Source of the DNA: Pseudomonas bubulae
Lineage (GTDB): Bacteria; Pseudomonadota; Gammaproteobacteria; Pseudomonadales; Pseudomonadaceae
NCBI RefSeq assembly: GCF_900618535.1
Contig: NZ_UYJA01000003.1
Location: 62,001-126,000 of the forward strand
Reading direction: 5' to 3'
DNA: 64,000 nt
A model generated the notes under the pieces. The model did not search any database. It saw only the letters and a program-made list of their open reading frames with translations, and was not told the origin of the DNA. Position 1 is the first letter of the stretch, and every line of letters begins with the position of its first letter. A program made the translations under genes and the position numbers. Positions 18,231 through 27,953 of this stretch are shown in pieces.

Positions 18231-18305
18231 TTGTACATCTTTTTGGTGATGTACAACTTGAGTTCATCATATGCCAGATGTTGTACAAGTCAAATTTCTT
18301 GTACA
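18231..18305 (-). promoter_or_regulatory. Promoter and repeated TTGTACA operator of the light-responsive operon
   Basis: On the minus strand a sigma-70-like -35 TTGACT (18293-18288) and -10 TATGAT (18271-18266) are separated by 16 bases. Two direct-repeat pairs surround it. TTGTACA at 18281-18287 and 18299-18305 brackets the -35; TTGTACA at 18231-18237 and ATGTACA at 18249-18255 lies just after the expected start point near 18259. Both pairs have exactly the same 18-bp period. This layout suits repression by a MerR/LitR-type dimer. The site is 22 bases or more upstream of the first gene's ATG. Confidence 0.75.
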
Positions 18306-18333
18306 GGTATTTGAAGGGTTGTTAATCCCGCGT

Positions 18334-18362
18334 AGCAGCTGCTCGTTCCTGCGGCAGCTGCT
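18334..18362. repeat. Perfect 9-bp inverted repeat, REP-like
   Basis: AGCAGCTGC (18334-18342) and GCAGCTGCT (18354-18362) flank an 11-base loop. The unit with its CGTAG...TGCGG flanks resembles a common Pseudomonas intergenic palindrome in shortened form. It lies 18 bases after the stop of the renalase-like gene on the minus strand, where it may help end that transcript, although no T-tract follows. Confidence 0.65.
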
Positions 18363-18380
18363 GCGGCACGTGTTGTGGCT

Positions 18381-19439
<1,059 letters not shown>

Positions 19440-19559
19440 GTTTTAGTGTTTGCTTCAGATCCATGTGGCCTATTCTTAAATCAGCTCAACGACCGATAAA
19501 AGGTCTTTATATAAAAATAGACCAGTGCTCCCGATAAAACTCCTTGTGAGGATCAACTC

Positions 19560-20462
19560 ATGCACATTTTGCTGACCGGCGGTACAGGCTTGATAGGGCG
19601 TCAGCTCTGTCGTCACTGGCTGGCGCAAGGCCATCGCCTCAGTGTGTGGAGCCGTCGCCCCGAAAAGGTGGCTCAATTATGCGGTGCCCAGGTCAAAGGG
19701 ATTGCCCTGCTTGAAGAGCTTGGTGAGGAGCCGATTGATGCGGTGATCAACCTGGCCGGCGCGCCGATTGCCGATCGGCCCTGGACCCGCAAGCGCAAGG
19801 CTTTGTTGTGGAGCAGCCGCATCACCTTGACCGAGACCCTTGTGGGTTGGTTGCAAAGTCGTGCGCAAAAGCCTTCAGTGCTGGTATCGGGTTCGGCGGT
19901 GGGCTGGTATGGCGACGGTGGTGAGCGCGAGCTGACAGAAGAGTCGCCGACGGTGAGTGAGGATTTCGCCAGCCACTTGTGTATTGCCTGGGAAGAGACC
20001 GCTCAGCGGGCACAGGTTTTGGGGGTGCGCGTGGTCCTGGTGCGCACGGGGCTGGTGCTGGCGGCCGAAGGCGGCTTTTTGTCGCGCCTGTTGTTGCCGT
20101 TCAAGCTGGCGCTGGGCGGGCCGATAGGCAATGGTCGGCAATGGATGCCGTGGATTCATATCAATGACCAAATCGCCCTGATTGATTTTCTTGTGCATGA
20201 GAATGCCGCAAGCGGTCCTTATAATGCCTGCGCGCCGCATCCTGTACGCAATGGCGAATTTGCCCAGGTGCTGGGTCGCGTGTTGCACCGCCCGGCCTTT
20301 ATGCCCATGCCTGCCTTTGTGTTACGTGTGCTGCTCGGCGAGATGGCCGGTTTGTTGCTGGGTGGTCAGCGGGCTCAACCGGCAAAACTGCTGGCAGCGG
20401 GTTTTACTTTTCAGTTCACCGATTTGCGTGCGGCGCTCGAAGATGTCGCCGCCCGCCCCTGA
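19560..20462 (+). CDS. SDR39U1/TIGR01777-type epimerase-like protein
   Basis: A 300-residue extended SDR of the TIGR01777 family (related to YfcH), beginning [20 protein letters not shown] with the NAD(P) loop at residues 6-13. It has VINLAGAPI around 60 and [12 protein letters not shown] around 114-124, then [15 protein letters not shown] and a C-terminal DUF1731-like tail with [13 protein letters not shown]. Substrate unknown. A GTGAGG-type site precedes the start. It is divergent from the renalase-like gene and 13 bases before hemH, so probably in an operon with it. In P. putida the equivalent gene sits in the same place beside the phr/LitR locus. Confidence 0.87.
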   Translation: MHILLTGGTGLIGRQLCRHWLAQGHRLSVWSRRPEKVAQLCGAQVKGIALLEELGEEPIDAVINLAGAPIADRPWTRKRKALLWSSRITLTETLVGWLQSRAQKPSVLVSGSAVGWYGDGGERELTEESPTVSEDFASHLCIAWEETAQRAQVLGVRVVLVRTGLVLAAEGGFLSRLLLPFKLALGGPIGNGRQWMPWIHINDQIALIDFLVHENAASGPYNACAPHPVRNGEFAQVLGRVLHRPAFMPMPAFVLRVLLGEMAGLLLGGQRAQPAKLLAAGFTFQFTDLRAALEDVAARP

Positions 20463-20475
20463 AATAGGAAGTTGC

Positions 20476-21501
20476 ATGACCGATCACGCGCTGTTGCTGG
20501 TTAACCTGGGTTCGCCGGCGTCTACTTCGGTAGCGGATGTACGCAGCTACTTGAATCAGTTTTTAATGGACCCGTACGTCATCGATCTGCCGTGGCCGGT
20601 GCGACGCTTGCTGGTGTCGCTGATTCTGATCAAGCGGCCCGAGCAATCGGCCCATGCCTATGCCTCGATCTGGTGGAAGGAAGGTTCGCCGCTGGTGGAA
20701 CTGAGCCGCCGTTTGCAACAGGCCATGACCAAAGAGTGGAGCCAGGGCCCGGTCGAGCTGGCAATGCGTTACGGCGAGCCATCGATTGAAACCGTGTTGA
20801 CCCGTATTGCTGCGCAGGGCATCAAAAAGGTCACTCTGGCGCCGCTTTACCCGCAGTTCGCCGACAGCACCGTGACCACGGTGATTGAAGAGGCCAAGCG
20901 GGTGGTAAAGGCCAAAAAGCTGCCTGTCCAGTTCTCCATCCTGCAACCGTTCTATGATCAGCCCGAATACCTCGATGCTCTCGTGGCAAGTGCCCAACCG
21001 CATCTGGAGCAGGATTACGATCACTTGCTGCTGAGCTTTCACGGCTTGCCCGAGCGGCATTTACACAAGCTGGATCCGACCGGCAACCACTGCTTCAAAA
21101 ATGATGACTGCTGCAAGAATGCATCGCCTGCGGTACTTGCCACCTGTTATCGGGCGCAGTGTCTGCGCACCGCACAGGCCTTTGCCGAGCGCATGGGCTT
21201 GCCTGAAGGGAAGTGGTCGGTGGCGTTCCAGTCCCGTCTGGGCCGGGCCAAGTGGATTGAACCCTACACTGAGGCGCGTCTGGATGCGTTGGCCAAGCAA
21301 GGGGTAAAGAAGATTCTGGTGATGTGCCCGGCGTTTGTGGCCGATTGCATTGAAACCCTGGAAGAGATTGGCGATCGCGGACGCGAGCAGTTTATCGAGG
21401 CGGGGGGCGAGGAGTTGGTGCTGGTGCCGTGTCTCAATGACCACCCGCAGTGGGCGCAGGCGTTGAACACGTTGTGTGAGAGGGCGCCGCTGGCCCTGTA
21501 G
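20476..21501 (+). CDS. hemH: Ferrochelatase
   Basis: Inserts Fe2+ into protoporphyrin IX, the last step of heme synthesis, at the inner face of the membrane. The 341-residue protein starts [16 protein letters not shown] and has the [11 protein letters not shown] segment, the catalytic-His region [19 protein letters not shown] near residue 190, and [25 protein letters not shown] near 260-295. ATG 20476 follows an AGGAAG site; the longer open frame overlaps the previous gene and is spurious. The DCCKN cysteines are typical of proteobacterial versions. Light and porphyrins together generate singlet oxygen, so its place beside the photolyase locus is at least thematically fitting. Confidence 0.96.
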   Translation: MTDHALLLVNLGSPASTSVADVRSYLNQFLMDPYVIDLPWPVRRLLVSLILIKRPEQSAHAYASIWWKEGSPLVELSRRLQQAMTKEWSQGPVELAMRYGEPSIETVLTRIAAQGIKKVTLAPLYPQFADSTVTTVIEEAKRVVKAKKLPVQFSILQPFYDQPEYLDALVASAQPHLEQDYDHLLLSFHGLPERHLHKLDPTGNHCFKNDDCCKNASPAVLATCYRAQCLRTAQAFAERMGLPEGKWSVAFQSRLGRAKWIEPYTEARLDALAKQGVKKILVMCPAFVADCIETLEEIGDRGREQFIEAGGEELVLVPCLNDHPQWAQALNTLCERAPLAL

Positions 21502-21509
21502 AAAACCCC

Positions 21510-21596
21510 TGTGGGAGCGGGCTTGCTCGCGATGCAGTCAACGCGGTCTATCTGTTGGATAGAGGTGATGCCATCGCGAGCAAGCCCGCTCCTACA
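21510..21596. repeat. REP doublet (REPIN), GGGCTTGC type, between convergent hemH and uraA
   Basis: Two inverted copies of TGTGGGAGCGGGCTTGCTCG (21510 onward and ending 21596; the second copy has one mismatch) enclose a spacer of about 40 bases. The same arrangement occurs at 41461-41545. It lies between two convergent genes, a usual location, and may act as a bidirectional transcript end. Confidence 0.9.
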
Positions 21597-21607
21597 AGGA
21601 TTACAGG

Positions 21608-22885
21608 TCAGATGACGGGGCCGTCACCTTTTTTCTTGTGCTTCCAGCTGTCATTGCCCGGCAGGATCAGGTTCAGCGCAATCGCCACAATGGCGCACAG
21701 CGCGATGCCTTTGAGACCGAAGTCCTCAGGCCCCATCCCCGTACCGATCAGTACGCCGCCAATCCCGAATACCAGGGTCACCGAGACGATTACCAGGTTG
21801 CGTGCTTCGCTCAGGTCGACTTGATGGCGGATCAGGGTGTTCATGCCCACCGCCGCAATCGAACCGAACAGCAGGCACAGAATCCCGCCCATCACCGGCA
21901 CTGGAATGCTTTGCAGCAGTGCGCCGAACTTGCCGATAAATGCCAGGCTGATGGCGAAGATCGCCGCCCAGGTCATGATTTTCGGGTTGTAGTTCTTGGT
22001 CAGCATCACCGCGCCTGTCACTTCGGCGTACGTGGTGTTGGGTGGGCCACCCAGCAAGCCGGCTGCAGTGGTGGCAATGCCGTCACCGAACAGTGTGCGG
22101 TGCAGGCCCGGTTTTTTCAGGTAGTCGCGACCGGTTACGCTGCCTACGGCAATGACACCGCCGATATGTTCAATGGCCGGGGCAAGTGCCACGGGGACGA
22201 TAAACAGAATCGCCTGCCAGTTGAACTCGGGCGCGGTGAAGTGCGGTAGCGCAAACCAGGGGGCGGCGGCGATCTTGGCGGTGTCGACAACACCGAAGTA
22301 GAACGCCATGCCAAAACCTACCAGCACGCCGGCAATGATCGGCACCAGACGGAAAATCCCTTTGCCGAATACGGCCACGATCAAGGTGGTCAGCAGTGCT
22401 GGCATCGAGATCAGCATTGCCGTCTGATAGTGAATCAGCTCGGTGCCATCTTCAGCGCGACCCATGGCCATGTGTGCAGCAATGGGTGCCATCGCGAGGC
22501 CGATCGAGATAATCACCGGGCCAATCACCACAGGTGGCAGCAGGCGGTCAATAAAACCGGTGCCCTTGAGCTTTACCGCGAAACCGAGAAAGGTGTACAC
22601 GAAACCGGCTGCCATCACGCCGCCCATGGTCGCGGCCAGGCCGAACTGACCCTTGGCGAGAATGATCGGAGTAATGAAAGCGAAACTCGAAGCCAGAAAG
22701 ACCGGCACCTGGCGCCGGGTCACGATCTGGAACAGCAGAGTCCCGAGACCCGCCGTGAACAGCGCAACGTTAGGGTCCAGGCCTGTAATCAAAGGCATCA
22801 ACACCAACGCGCCAAAGGCCACGAAGAGCATCTGCGCGCCAGATATGATCTGGCGCCAGAGCGGGTCGTTGAACTCGTCCTGCAT
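21608..22885 (-). CDS. uraA: Uracil permease (NCS2 family)
   Basis: Proton-coupled uracil uptake across the inner membrane. The 425-residue protein has about 12-14 hydrophobic segments. The NCS2 signature region around GPVIISIGLA, the acidic VPVALAPAIEHIGG segment near residue 235 (substrate-binding Glu of TM8) and GGPPNTTYAEVTG near 285 are all present. ATG 22885 is followed by MQDEFNDPLW, as in Pseudomonas UraA. It starts 1 bp after the upp stop, so uptake and phosphoribosylation of uracil are coupled in one operon that reads away from hpt. Confidence 0.95.
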   Translation of the reverse strand: MQDEFNDPLWRQIISGAQMLFVAFGALVLMPLITGLDPNVALFTAGLGTLLFQIVTRRQVPVFLASSFAFITPIILAKGQFGLAATMGGVMAAGFVYTFLGFAVKLKGTGFIDRLLPPVVIGPVIISIGLAMAPIAAHMAMGRAEDGTELIHYQTAMLISMPALLTTLIVAVFGKGIFRLVPIIAGVLVGFGMAFYFGVVDTAKIAAAPWFALPHFTAPEFNWQAILFIVPVALAPAIEHIGGVIAVGSVTGRDYLKKPGLHRTLFGDGIATTAAGLLGGPPNTTYAEVTGAVMLTKNYNPKIMTWAAIFAISLAFIGKFGALLQSIPVPVMGGILCLLFGSIAAVGMNTLIRHQVDLSEARNLVIVSVTLVFGIGGVLIGTGMGPEDFGLKGIALCAIVAIALNLILPGNDSWKHKKKGDGPVI

Positions 22886-22886
22886 G

Positions 22887-23525
22887 TTAAATGTCCTTTT
22901 GCTTGGTGCCGAAGATCTTGTCGCCGGCATCACCCAAGCCCGGAATGATGTAGCCGTGCTCGTTCAAACGCTCATCAATGGAGGCGGTGTAGATGGTTAC
23001 GTCCGGGTGAGCGGCTTCAACAGCTGCAATCCCTTCAGGCGCAGCAACCAGCACCATGGCGCGGATTTCCTTGCAGCCTGCTTTTTTCAGCAGATCAATG
23101 GTGGCAACCATCGAGGAACCGGTGGCCAGCATCGGGTCGATAATCATCGCCAGACGCTCGTTGATTTCCGGTACCAGTTTTTCCAGGTAAGTGTGGGCCT
23201 GGAGGGTTTCTTCATTGCGGGCAATGCCGACAGCACTGACCTTGGCGCCCGGGATCAGGCTAAGGACGCCTTCAAGCATGCCGATACCTGCACGCAGGAT
23301 CGGGACGACGGTAATTTTCTTACCGGCGATTTTTTCAACTTGAACAGTGCCACACCAGCCGTCGATATCGTAGGTTTCGAGGGTCAGGTCACTGGTGGCT
23401 TCATAGGTCAGCAACGCGCCGACTTCCTGAGCGAGCTCGCGGAAATTCTTCGTGCTAATGTCAGCACGACGCATCAGGCCGAGTTTGTGACGGATTAGCG
23501 GATGGCGTATCTCACGGATAGGCAT
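22887..23525 (-). CDS. upp: Uracil phosphoribosyltransferase
   Basis: Converts uracil and PRPP to UMP in pyrimidine salvage. The 212-residue protein begins [19 protein letters not shown] and has the PRPP-binding loop [13 protein letters not shown] around residues 128-140 and the C-terminal uracil-binding [16 protein letters not shown]. Length and motifs are standard. The start overlies no other gene. A hairpin followed by seven T residues lies 24 bases upstream in its leader (23549-23579), hinting at control by attenuation. uraA follows immediately. Confidence 0.97.
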   Translation of the reverse strand: MPIREIRHPLIRHKLGLMRRADISTKNFRELAQEVGALLTYEATSDLTLETYDIDGWCGTVQVEKIAGKKITVVPILRAGIGMLEGVLSLIPGAKVSAVGIARNEETLQAHTYLEKLVPEINERLAMIIDPMLATGSSMVATIDLLKKAGCKEIRAMVLVAAPEGIAAVEAAHPDVTIYTASIDERLNEHGYIIPGLGDAGDKIFGTKQKDI

Positions 23526-23548
23526 AGGGAAAAACTCCGGGGGCAGGC

Positions 23549-23579
23549 AAAAAAACCGGCCTAGATTAATCTAATCCGG
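23549..23579 (-). promoter_or_regulatory. Terminator-like hairpin in the upp leader
   Basis: Read on the minus strand, CCGG (23579-23576), two unpaired bases, TAGA (23573-23570), loop TTAA, TCTA, two unpaired bases and CCGG (23559-23556) fold into a hairpin. Seven T residues follow at 23555-23549. It contains the 12-bp perfect palindrome TAGATTAATCTA (23562-23573). Its position before upp suggests attenuation by pyrimidines; alternatively it ends antisense-directed transcription from upstream. Confidence 0.5.
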
Positions 23580-23689
23580 GGTGATGTCCTACAGACATTA
23601 CTGCACGTTAGTCCATAAATGCTTGATCTGAGCCAAGCGGATGCGTACCTTTGCCCGCTTTTCTTGCACAACACCCCCTGGAGAGCGTC

Positions 23690-24247
23690 ATGTCTGCTGA
23701 TCTCGAGCATATCCGTCAAATCATGCGAGAGGCTGACTGCCTGTACACCGAAGCTGAAGTCGAGGCAGCCATTGCCCGCGTTGGCGCGCAAATCACGGCT
23801 GAAATGGCCGAGACCAATCCAGTGGTATTTTGTGTGATGAACGGCGGCCTGATTTTTTCCGGCAAGCTGCTTACCCATCTGCAATTTCCGCTTGAAGCGT
23901 CGTATTTGCATGCGACACGCTATCGCAATGAAACCACGGGTGGTGACCTGTTCTGGAAAGCCAAGCCTGAAGTCTCGTTTATAGACCGTCATGTACTGAT
24001 CATCGATGACATCCTCGATGAAGGTCACACCCTGAGCGCGATCGTTGATTTCTGCAAACACGCCGGTGCCCGTCAGGTGCATACCGCGGTATTGATCGAC
24101 AAGGAACATGACCGCAAGGCGCGTCCTGACCTGAAGGCCGACTACACGGGCTTGCCTTGCATTGACCGTTACGTGTTTGGCTATGGTATGGACTACAAAG
24201 GCTACTGGCGTAATGCTGCCGGCATTTATGCCGTCAAAGGTATGTAA
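23690..24247 (+). CDS. hpt: Hypoxanthine-guanine phosphoribosyltransferase
   Basis: Salvages hypoxanthine and guanine to IMP and GMP using PRPP. The 185-residue protein has the family segment VVFCVMNGGLIFSGKL around 45-60, and the PRPP loop LIIDDILDEGHTL near 104-116 with its two acidic residues. ATG 23690 follows a GGAGAG site; an upstream in-frame Met adds 13 residues unlike the family. It is divergent from upp, so the two salvage enzymes share a 164-bp control region. Confidence 0.93.
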   Translation: MSADLEHIRQIMREADCLYTEAEVEAAIARVGAQITAEMAETNPVVFCVMNGGLIFSGKLLTHLQFPLEASYLHATRYRNETTGGDLFWKAKPEVSFIDRHVLIIDDILDEGHTLSAIVDFCKHAGARQVHTAVLIDKEHDRKARPDLKADYTGLPCIDRYVFGYGMDYKGYWRNAAGIYAVKGM

Positions 24248-24311
24248 TAAAGGTCGTTGAAGCTGACCCCTGGAAGGCTTCAACCTGTCCTGTCTTCACG
24301 AGAGCGCCGAC

Positions 24312-25253
24312 ATGCTGGCTATATTCCTTCAGACGCTCTCCATTACGGCTCCCGTGTTTGCCATGCTGTTTTTAGGCGTGGTGCTCAAGCGCGTGGGCTG
24401 GATCAATGACAACTTTATCCATACGGCGTCGGCATTGGTGTTTAACGTCACCATGCCGGCGTTGTTGTTTTTGGGTATTTTGCACGCCGACCTCAGGGCT
24501 GCCTTGCAGCCCAAGGTGCTGGCGTATTTTGTCGCGGCGACCCTGTTCAGCTTTGCCCTGGCGTGGGGCTGGTCAATCTGGCGCTGCCCGCGGGAAGATC
24601 GCGGCATCTACACCCAGGGCGCTTTTCGCGGTAATAACGGGGTTATCGGCCTGGCTCTGGCGGCCAGCATGTACGGCGAATACGGGATTTCACTGGGGGC
24701 AGTGCTCGCCGGCCTGGTGATCCTGCTCTACAACACCCTGTCGACCATCGTATTGGCGGTTTACAGCCCGGTCATCAAGTCCGATCCGTGGAGTATCTGC
24801 AAAAGTGTGGTCAAGAACCCGCTGATCATCAGTGTTCTGGCTGCAGTGCCCTTTGCGCTGTTCAAGATCAGCTTGCCTGGCTGGTTGCAGGCATCGGGTG
24901 AGTATCTGGCGGCGATGACCTTGCCGCTGGCGCTGATTTGCATCGGTGGCACGCTGTCATTGGCGAGCCTGCGCAAAAGTGGCGACATGGCGCTGAGCGC
25001 CAGCCTGGTGAAAATGGTCAGCATGCCGCTGCTGGCAACCCTCGGCGCCTGGATCTGCGGTTTTCGCGGGCCGGAACTGGGGATTTTGTTCCTGTACTTC
25101 GCCAGCCCTACGGCGGCTGCCAGTTATGTCATGGCTCGGGCAGCCAATGGTAATCACGAGCTGGCAGCAGCGATTATCGTGATCACCACCTTGATGGCGG
25201 CTATCACCACCAATATCGGGATTTTTGTGTTGCAGTGGGGCGGCTGGATTTAA
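24312..25253 (+). CDS. AEC-family transporter (auxin efflux carrier/malate permease type)
   Basis: A 313-residue inner-membrane carrier with about ten transmembrane segments and the N-terminal pattern of the AEC family (TAPVFAMLFLGVVLKRVGW), FNVTMPALLF, and the paired GAFRGNNGVIGLALA near residue 105. A second repeat half holds PLALICIGGTLSL and FASPTAAASYVMARAANGN. Substrates in the family are dicarboxylates or other small acids; none can be assigned here. A short gap after hpt (64 bp) leaves open whether they share a transcript. It converges with the PqaA-like gene, with only 2 bp between stops. Confidence 0.88.
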   Translation: MLAIFLQTLSITAPVFAMLFLGVVLKRVGWINDNFIHTASALVFNVTMPALLFLGILHADLRAALQPKVLAYFVAATLFSFALAWGWSIWRCPREDRGIYTQGAFRGNNGVIGLALAASMYGEYGISLGAVLAGLVILLYNTLSTIVLAVYSPVIKSDPWSICKSVVKNPLIISVLAAVPFALFKISLPGWLQASGEYLAAMTLPLALICIGGTLSLASLRKSGDMALSASLVKMVSMPLLATLGAWICGFRGPELGILFLYFASPTAAASYVMARAANGNHELAAAIIVITTLMAAITTNIGIFVLQWGGWI

Positions 25254-25255
25254 TC

Positions 25256-26728
25256 TCAGGCTGGATCGTTCAGGTTTCTGCATGCAGGCCCGATTTGTTT
25301 GGGTGTCCAGGTCGGATAGGTGTGCGGCAAAACCAGTACAGGCGTACTGATGACCAGGCCGTCGGCCATCGTGGCCTCTATGTAGTTGGCGCTCCAGCCC
25401 TCTTCGGGTGAGTTCAACTCAACGGTAAGCGTGTTGTTTTCGGTCATGACAATCGAGGTGGCTTCGTACCTGATACCGCAGGCCAGTCGGAAATCACGAT
25501 CATTGAGATTGAACGCGCGCCATTGAACCAGTTTGGTGGGGCGTTCAGAAAACCCAAGTTGCATTTTTGAACTTGCCGATTCGGTTTTTTCGATGGTTGT
25601 TAGGGTCGGTAATGGACGTTTCTGTTGCAGTCGGTTGGTAAAAGCAATCAACGAACTCTCGATAAATGCCTTGATCCCGTAATGGTTTGCGTTGGGTGCG
25701 ACACGGAGCATTTTTGTTCCAGGCAACGCGTCAAAATAAAACCGTGCGTTGTCCGGGAGAAAAAAGTCATCGCTGCTGGCATTCACGATGTACTTGGGGA
25801 TTGTCATCCTGTCGGTTGATGATTTGACATAGAGCAGAGGGTCTTCTATCTGCATCAGTTTGTCGAAATCAGCCGTTTCTAACTGTTGCGTAATGCCTTC
25901 GTGGTGATAGGCATTGAAAGCGATCGGCCAGCTTTTACCATAAGCACCATAGGTGTGTTTCAGAACCGCTTTGGTGTTGAGAATATCGATAACAAAGGGG
26001 GCTATTGCGCTCACCCGCGAGTCTGTCAGCGCCGTCATCCATACCGCCCACCCCCGTTTGGACGCGCCGCTAGCAATAAAACGATCTATTTGCCATGGCT
26101 TGAGCTCCTGTTGGGCAAGGTCCATAGCTTTGACCAGTGTGAGCATCATGGGAATGTGCAGCGAAAGAAATGGCCGGGTCTCAGGGCTTTTTAGAAACAG
26201 AGACCAGCTATGGGCCACGCTGTCATCTTCGCGACGCGCCAGGTCATCATCGGCATAGGTCAGGTACTGATTCGGGATATTGCTGACAGAGACCACAATG
26301 GTTTGCGTTTGCCGGGCAATGCCGAGTGCCATTTCTTCGGTAAAGTCTGTTGAAGGTTGCAGGGGTTTGTCGGTTGCAGGGATATTGATCCCGTTATTGG
26401 CGATCAATAGTGCCTGGCTATTCAATGCAGCTTGCGGAATATAGATATCGACAGTGTGAACCCAGTCGGTCGGGCGAGCGAAGTCATGCCCTGTCCAGCG
26501 CTGGGACTGAAGCTCGAAGCGACGTCTTTCCACCCCGGGAAACAATGTTGAGCCGATGAACTTATGCGTCAGCGCCTGACCAGCTTGAGCCTGTTTGTAG
26601 CAGCCCAATACTTTACTGAAATCTTGACCGTTGTTGATGAAGCAGGCCATCGCGGCATCCGATGCGTAACTGCAACCGCTTGTCAGCAGGGTGAGGGCGA
26701 GTAAAACGAGGGAGCGAAGTGAGTTCAT
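25256..26728 (-). CDS. pqaA: PhoPQ-activated pathogenicity-related (PqaA-family) lipoprotein hydrolase
   Basis: A 490-residue exported protein. The signal ends in a lipobox-like LLTSGC with Cys19. The body is an alpha/beta-hydrolase-like fold with the family nucleophile motif SGASKRGW (Ser223), an acid in NASSDDFFLPD and a His in NANHYGIKAF, so a serine hydrolase triad is likely. The family is named for control by PhoP/PhoQ; its substrate is unknown. ATG 26728 is taken because it opens the signal. Upstream I could not find a clear tandem GTTTA PhoP box. The gene looks intact and slightly lower in GC than its neighbours by eye, which could mean a more recent arrival. Confidence 0.8.
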   Translation of the reverse strand: MNSLRSLVLLALTLLTSGCSYASDAAMACFINNGQDFSKVLGCYKQAQAGQALTHKFIGSTLFPGVERRRFELQSQRWTGHDFARPTDWVHTVDIYIPQAALNSQALLIANNGINIPATDKPLQPSTDFTEEMALGIARQTQTIVVSVSNIPNQYLTYADDDLARREDDSVAHSWSLFLKSPETRPFLSLHIPMMLTLVKAMDLAQQELKPWQIDRFIASGASKRGWAVWMTALTDSRVSAIAPFVIDILNTKAVLKHTYGAYGKSWPIAFNAYHHEGITQQLETADFDKLMQIEDPLLYVKSSTDRMTIPKYIVNASSDDFFLPDNARFYFDALPGTKMLRVAPNANHYGIKAFIESSLIAFTNRLQQKRPLPTLTTIEKTESASSKMQLGFSERPTKLVQWRAFNLNDRDFRLACGIRYEATSIVMTENNTLTVELNSPEEGWSANYIEATMADGLVISTPVLVLPHTYPTWTPKQIGPACRNLNDPA

Positions 26729-26865
26729 GGCAGGCCCGTAAATACCAGAGGCGCATGTATCGCGCGGCATCCTCCATGTTTACGGGAGTTATCTAAATAC
26801 TTCAGCAGGATGTACCTGTCTTTGTTGTAGGTTTTGTTCCTGCATTAAGTGGTAGTCACCACGCC

Positions 26866-27930
26866 TCAATGTTGTCGGCGCCATGCACGCAAAGTGCTGA
26901 ACAGCAGAAACAGCAACAAAGCCGGCAGAATGTAAAACAGCATCAGATGCTCGAGCCTGCCTGCCAGCGGCATGCCGGTGGTGAATGACACTACGTGCAG
27001 GCCATACGCCAGATACAAGCCGAGAAACAGCAAGCCTTCCACCCGTGTCACCCGATAGCCGCTATAGAACACCGGCAGGCACAGTGCTGCCACGCCCAGC
27101 ATTACCGGCAGGTCGAAGGCCAGTGCATTGGGCGACACCGACAGTGGCGCGGGCGCCAGCAGGGCGGTGAGCCCCAATACGCCCAGCAGGTTAAACACGT
27201 TGCTGCCAATGACGTTGCCCACCGCAATTTCACGCTGGCCGCGAAATGCAGCAATCAGGGAAGTGGCCAGCTCGGGCAGTGAGGTACTCACGGCGATGAT
27301 GGTCAGGCCGATGATGCGTTCGGACAGGCCCAGCTCTGACGCCACCTCGACGGCAGCGCCCAGCAGCAGGTGGCCGGCAAACCCGAGGAGGAGCAAGGCG
27401 CAGCCCATCTGCGTGAGTGTGCGTAGCCATGAAGCGTGAGGGGTGTCGCGGCCGGGGTGGTGGTGACCGCTGTGGCGGGATTGGTGCAGCAGCAAGAACA
27501 GGTACACCAGCAAGCCGACCAGCAACAGTGCGCCGTCCAGGCGGTCGAGTTGATGGTTCAGGGCCAGTGCAAACACCATGATGCTGGCGAGAATCATCAA
27601 CGGGATGTCCAGGCGCACCAGCTGTCGCGACACCCGCAGTGGAATAATCAGCGCCGAAAGCCCGAGGGTGACGAGGATGTTAAAAATATTGCTGCCAATG
27701 ACACTGCCCACGGCAATGTCCGCGGTGTCATTGAGCGCGGCCTGCAGGCTGACCGTCATCTGGGGGGCGCTGCTGCCCATTGCTACCACGGTCAAGCCGA
27801 CCAGAAGTGGCCGTACCTTCAATTTGCTCGCAATGTGCTCTGCGCAGCGCACCAACAGCTGCGCACCTGCAATCAACAGCACCAGGCCGCCGAACAGTTG
27901 CAGCACGCTCCACGCAGATAATGCGTTCAA
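26866..27930 (-). CDS. Calcium/sodium (cation) exchanger, CaCA family, YrbG-like
   Basis: A 354-residue inner-membrane exchanger with two inverted alpha repeats of about five helices each, split by a His-rich cytosolic loop (GHHHPGRD near 155-162). The second repeat has the classic STSLPELATS with Glu220. The first repeat reads GSSAPQMTVS, with Gln57 where the family normally has a cation-ligating Glu. Both repeats keep the IAVGxVIGSNxFN motif. It probably exports Ca2+ against Na+ or H+, but the Gln may change stoichiometry or ion choice. A short REP-free gap of 23 bp separates its start from rlpA's stop, so they may share a transcript. Confidence 0.87.
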   Translation of the reverse strand: MNALSAWSVLQLFGGLVLLIAGAQLLVRCAEHIASKLKVRPLLVGLTVVAMGSSAPQMTVSLQAALNDTADIAVGSVIGSNIFNILVTLGLSALIIPLRVSRQLVRLDIPLMILASIMVFALALNHQLDRLDGALLLVGLLVYLFLLLHQSRHSGHHHPGRDTPHASWLRTLTQMGCALLLLGFAGHLLLGAAVEVASELGLSERIIGLTIIAVSTSLPELATSLIAAFRGQREIAVGNVIGSNVFNLLGVLGLTALLAPAPLSVSPNALAFDLPVMLGVAALCLPVFYSGYRVTRVEGLLFLGLYLAYGLHVVSFTTGMPLAGRLEHLMLFYILPALLLFLLFSTLRAWRRQH

Positions 27931-27953
27931 GCCGAAAATAGTGACCCCCTCGC

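Noticed and set aside
26729..26865. PhoP box upstream of pqaA
   Set aside because: TATTTA-like pieces occur, but no tandem GTTTA with the right spacing was found.
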